Shown here: positions 62,235-64,000 of the stretch, in pieces
Layout: the number at the start of each line of letters is the position of its first letter
Numbering within the stretch: the first letter of the stretch is position 1
Source of the DNA: Leptolyngbya sp. PCC 6406
Lineage (GTDB): Bacteria > Cyanobacteriota > Cyanobacteriia > Phormidesmidales > Phormidesmidaceae
Assembly: GCF_000332095.2 (NCBI RefSeq)
Contig: NZ_KI913949.1
Location: 2,566,875 to 2,630,874 of the forward strand
DNA length: 64,000 nucleotides
Direction of reading: 5' to 3'
Notes under the pieces: model-generated
Databases searched by the model: none
What the model was told of the DNA's origin: nothing
The model's input: only the letters and a program-made list of their open reading frames with translations
Translations under genes and position numbers: made by a program

Positions 62235-64000
62235 ATGGCCCAGGTATCGACAGAACTGCCAACCTACTCGGAGCTGTGCCAGCGCAGCCCCATTGGCAAG
62301 CGGCTGCCCGATGCTCTCTACGTCCATGTTTTGGCTCTAGAGCACCTTGATCCCACCCTCCAAGCTATCGAGCAAAGGGCCAGAGCCAGCACTGCCCTAG
62401 CGGCAAAGGCCACCCTAGTTAAGTTCAGCATCGACAAGCCGCAAATTGCCTATCTGTTTTATCCAGACTTTGATGCTGAGGCCCACCCCGCCCTCAACAG
62501 CAGCATTCAGATCAATCTAGAAACGCTGAAAGCCACAGGCCGCGACTACAGCACCACCGACAATCCCCCCGTCCTGCACCGGAAAGAAACCTTCGTTACC
62601 CCCGACTATCCTCACTATGACCGCTTCCGATGGTTGACCCAGCAGGAAGAAATCCTCGGTTTGCTGGATCAGTCCCGCAGCATCGGTTTTCAGCAGGCTT
62701 GGGAAGCCCGATTGCGCGATCGCGGCATTGAAATCCATAACCACGCCCTCGCCTGCCTCCTTCCTCACTCCCCCACCCCGCCGCTCCCCAGCGCCGCCGC
62801 CGCTCCCAAAATCCAGCGCCACAAAGCTGCGATCGCCCGCGCTACCGCCTCCAAACCCGTCCGCCTTGCTGTTGAAGCCGGACTGTTCCCCACCGCCACC
62901 ACCTACTTCGACTACGGCTGTGGCCACGGGGCTGACATCGAGTACATCCACCGGCTGGGCCTCACCAGCTCCGGGTGGGATCCCCACTTTCGCCCCGATA
63001 TTCCCCACAGCTCCGCCGATGTGGTCAACCTGGGCTACGTCATCAACGTCATCGAAGACACCGCCGAGCGGCGAGAAGCCCTGATCAACGCCTGGGGTCT
63101 GGCCCAAAATGTGCTGATTGTCGCGGCCCAGGTGCTGATTGATGACCGTACCCGAGGCGTCATCGCCTACGGCGACGGCATTATCACCAGCCGCAACACA
63201 TTCCAAAAGTACTACGAGCAAGAAGAACTCAAAGCCTACATCGACCAAGTGCTGGGGGTCGATGCCATCCCCATTGCCCTGGGTATCTACTTTGTCTTTC
63301 GCGACGAGACCCAGGCCGAAGCCTTTCGCGCCTCCCGGTTCCGCTCTCGCGCTACGGCTCCCCGCATTCGCCTCAAGGTGAGCAAGTTTGAGGAATACCG
63401 CGATCGCCTCCAGCCCCTGATGGACTTCTACACCGATCGCGGTCGGCTCCCAACCCTAGAAGAACTGGGCACCGACACCCTTGCCCCCCTCCAGGAAACC
63501 TTTGGCAGCATTCGGCGGGCGTTCACCGTTGTTCTACAGGCGACGGATGCGGGGGAGTGGGATGCGATCGCAGATAAGCGCCGCAACGATCTGCTGGTCT
63601 ACCTGGCCCTCAGCCATTTTGGCAATCGTCCCAAGTTCAAAGATCTATCCCCCTCGGTGCAGGCCGACATTAAGGCCCTGTTCGGCAGCTACCAACAAGC
63701 CTGCACCGCCGCCGACCTGATGCTCATGACCCTGGGCCGCACAGAACTGGTGGAACAGCGCTGTCGGCAGAGTGCAATCGGTCAGCAGCGGCCCAATTCC
63801 CTCTGGGTGCATGTGTCTGCCCTAGATCAGCTCGACCCATTGCTGCGCCTCTACGAGGGCTGCGCTTCCCGCACCATTGGCCGCCCCGAGGAAGCCACGG
63901 TAGTAAAGTTCCACGTCCAGAAGCCGCAGATTACCTATCTGGTCTTTCCAGAGTTCAACAAAGAGCCGCATCCAGCATTGAAGACCAGCATGGCGATCAC
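62235..64000 (+). CDS. DNA phosphorothioation-associated putative methyltransferase (partial)
   Basis: At least 588 residues, running off the right edge. Residues about 10-100 form a conserved domain: 'SPIGKRLPDALYVHVLAL', 'KATLVKFSIDKPQIAYLFYPDFD' and 'HPALNSSIQI', then 'NPPVLHRKETFV'. The central part is a class I methyltransferase: 'RHKAAIARATASKPVRLAVEAGLF', AdoMet loop 'TYFDYGCGHGADIEYI' (about 232-245), 'GWDPHFRPD', 'DVVNLGYVINVIED'. This is the TIGR04096-type protein found with dnd phosphorothioation genes. Near the window edge the first domain is repeated ('SAIGQQRPNSLWVHVSAL', 'EATVVKFHVQKPQITYLVFPEF', 'HPALKTSMAI'). A GC-rich linker 'PHSPTPPLPSAAAAP' lies before the methyltransferase. 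No dnd genes are visible on this side. Confidence 0.88.
   Translation, partial: MAQVSTELPTYSELCQRSPIGKRLPDALYVHVLALEHLDPTLQAIEQRARASTALAAKATLVKFSIDKPQIAYLFYPDFDAEAHPALNSSIQINLETLKATGRDYSTTDNPPVLHRKETFVTPDYPHYDRFRWLTQQEEILGLLDQSRSIGFQQAWEARLRDRGIEIHNHALACLLPHSPTPPLPSAAAAPKIQRHKAAIARATASKPVRLAVEAGLFPTATTYFDYGCGHGADIEYIHRLGLTSSGWDPHFRPDIPHSSADVVNLGYVINVIEDTAERREALINAWGLAQNVLIVAAQVLIDDRTRGVIAYGDGIITSRNTFQKYYEQEELKAYIDQVLGVDAIPIALGIYFVFRDETQAEAFRASRFRSRATAPRIRLKVSKFEEYRDRLQPLMDFYTDRGRLPTLEELGTDTLAPLQETFGSIRRAFTVVLQATDAGEWDAIADKRRNDLLVYLALSHFGNRPKFKDLSPSVQADIKALFGSYQQACTAADLMLMTLGRTELVEQRCRQSAIGQQRPNSLWVHVSALDQLDPLLRLYEGCASRTIGRPEEATVVKFHVQKPQITYLVFPEFNKEPHPALKTSMAI

Noticed and set aside
62103-62327. 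74-codon minus-strand frame
   Set aside because: It covers the start of the methyltransferase gene in antisense and runs out of frame into the Uma2 remnant; no independent support.
62517-63248. Long minus-strand open frame opposite the phosphorothioation methyltransferase
   Set aside because: The plus strand encodes a clear methyltransferase family protein over the same bases. The minus frame is the Gly/Val-rich antisense shadow of GC-rich codons.

Overview
The window is cyanobacterial. The HIP1 octamer GCGATCGC recurs throughout. It carries an sbtA-type bicarbonate transporter with sbtB, a phytol-kinase homologue, an ethylene-receptor histidine kinase, Ser/Thr-kinase/histidine-kinase fusions and Uma2 genes, and it is rich in 7-8 bp tandem repeats and palindromic repeats at gene borders, as in filamentous or Leptolyngbya-like strains. 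The species cannot be fixed from the sequence alone.

Layout. 0-2.1 kb: a 5'-truncated hydantoinase B/5-oxoprolinase gene and a glutathione S-transferase. 2.3-10.4 kb: an accessory region with a STAND ATPase bearing an N-terminal nuclease-like domain (candidate anti-phage gene), a probable group II intron remnant, toxin-antitoxin genes (one PIN toxin broken by TGG to TGA), and a foreign GC-rich phosphotransferase gene split by an IS1-like element. 10.5-16.4 kb: a 1948-residue kinase. 16.7-32.7 kb: a stress/detoxification cluster (double cupin, TrxR-like flavoprotein, OsmC-Rof fusion, SDR, TetR, Crp, alpha/beta hydrolase, CDGSH protein, DoxX, DODA dioxygenase, glutathionyl-hydroquinone reductase, MarR). 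It is interrupted at 24-29 kb by a Gabija-like gajA-gajB pair whose gajB is split by an IS5 element. 32.8-37.3 kb: two two-component genes, one a plant-type ethylene receptor kinase. 38-44 kb: thioredoxin and an exopolysaccharide cluster. 44.4-51.4 kb: SagB-like double nitroreductase, phytol kinase, a PlsY-PEP-synthase-like fusion and a desaturase. 52.4-54.4 kb: MNT-HEPN pair overlapping a cysteine desulfurase gene. 54.6-62 kb: Uma2 genes and pseudogenes, sbtA, and sbtB split by an ISL3 element. 62.2 kb to the right edge: a DNA-phosphorothioation-associated methyltransferase.

The strongest observations read directly from the sequence are three independent IS insertions (IS1-like, IS5, ISL3). 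Each has intact target-site duplications, and each interrupts a gene whose reading frame is restored exactly on in-silico excision: a 347-aa phosphotransferase, a 583-aa GajB and a 110-aa SbtB. Several families of non-autonomous repeats have also cut into or supplied the ends of genes. Two identical-geometry CCTACC-N4-GGTAGG sites precede tetR and the SDR gene and define a likely operator. The most system-like assembly is the quinone/electrophile detoxification cluster, whose DoxX-dioxygenase-quinone reductase-MarR content recalls the CatDE/MhqR logic of Bacillus and which has been invaded by a now-broken phage-defence island.
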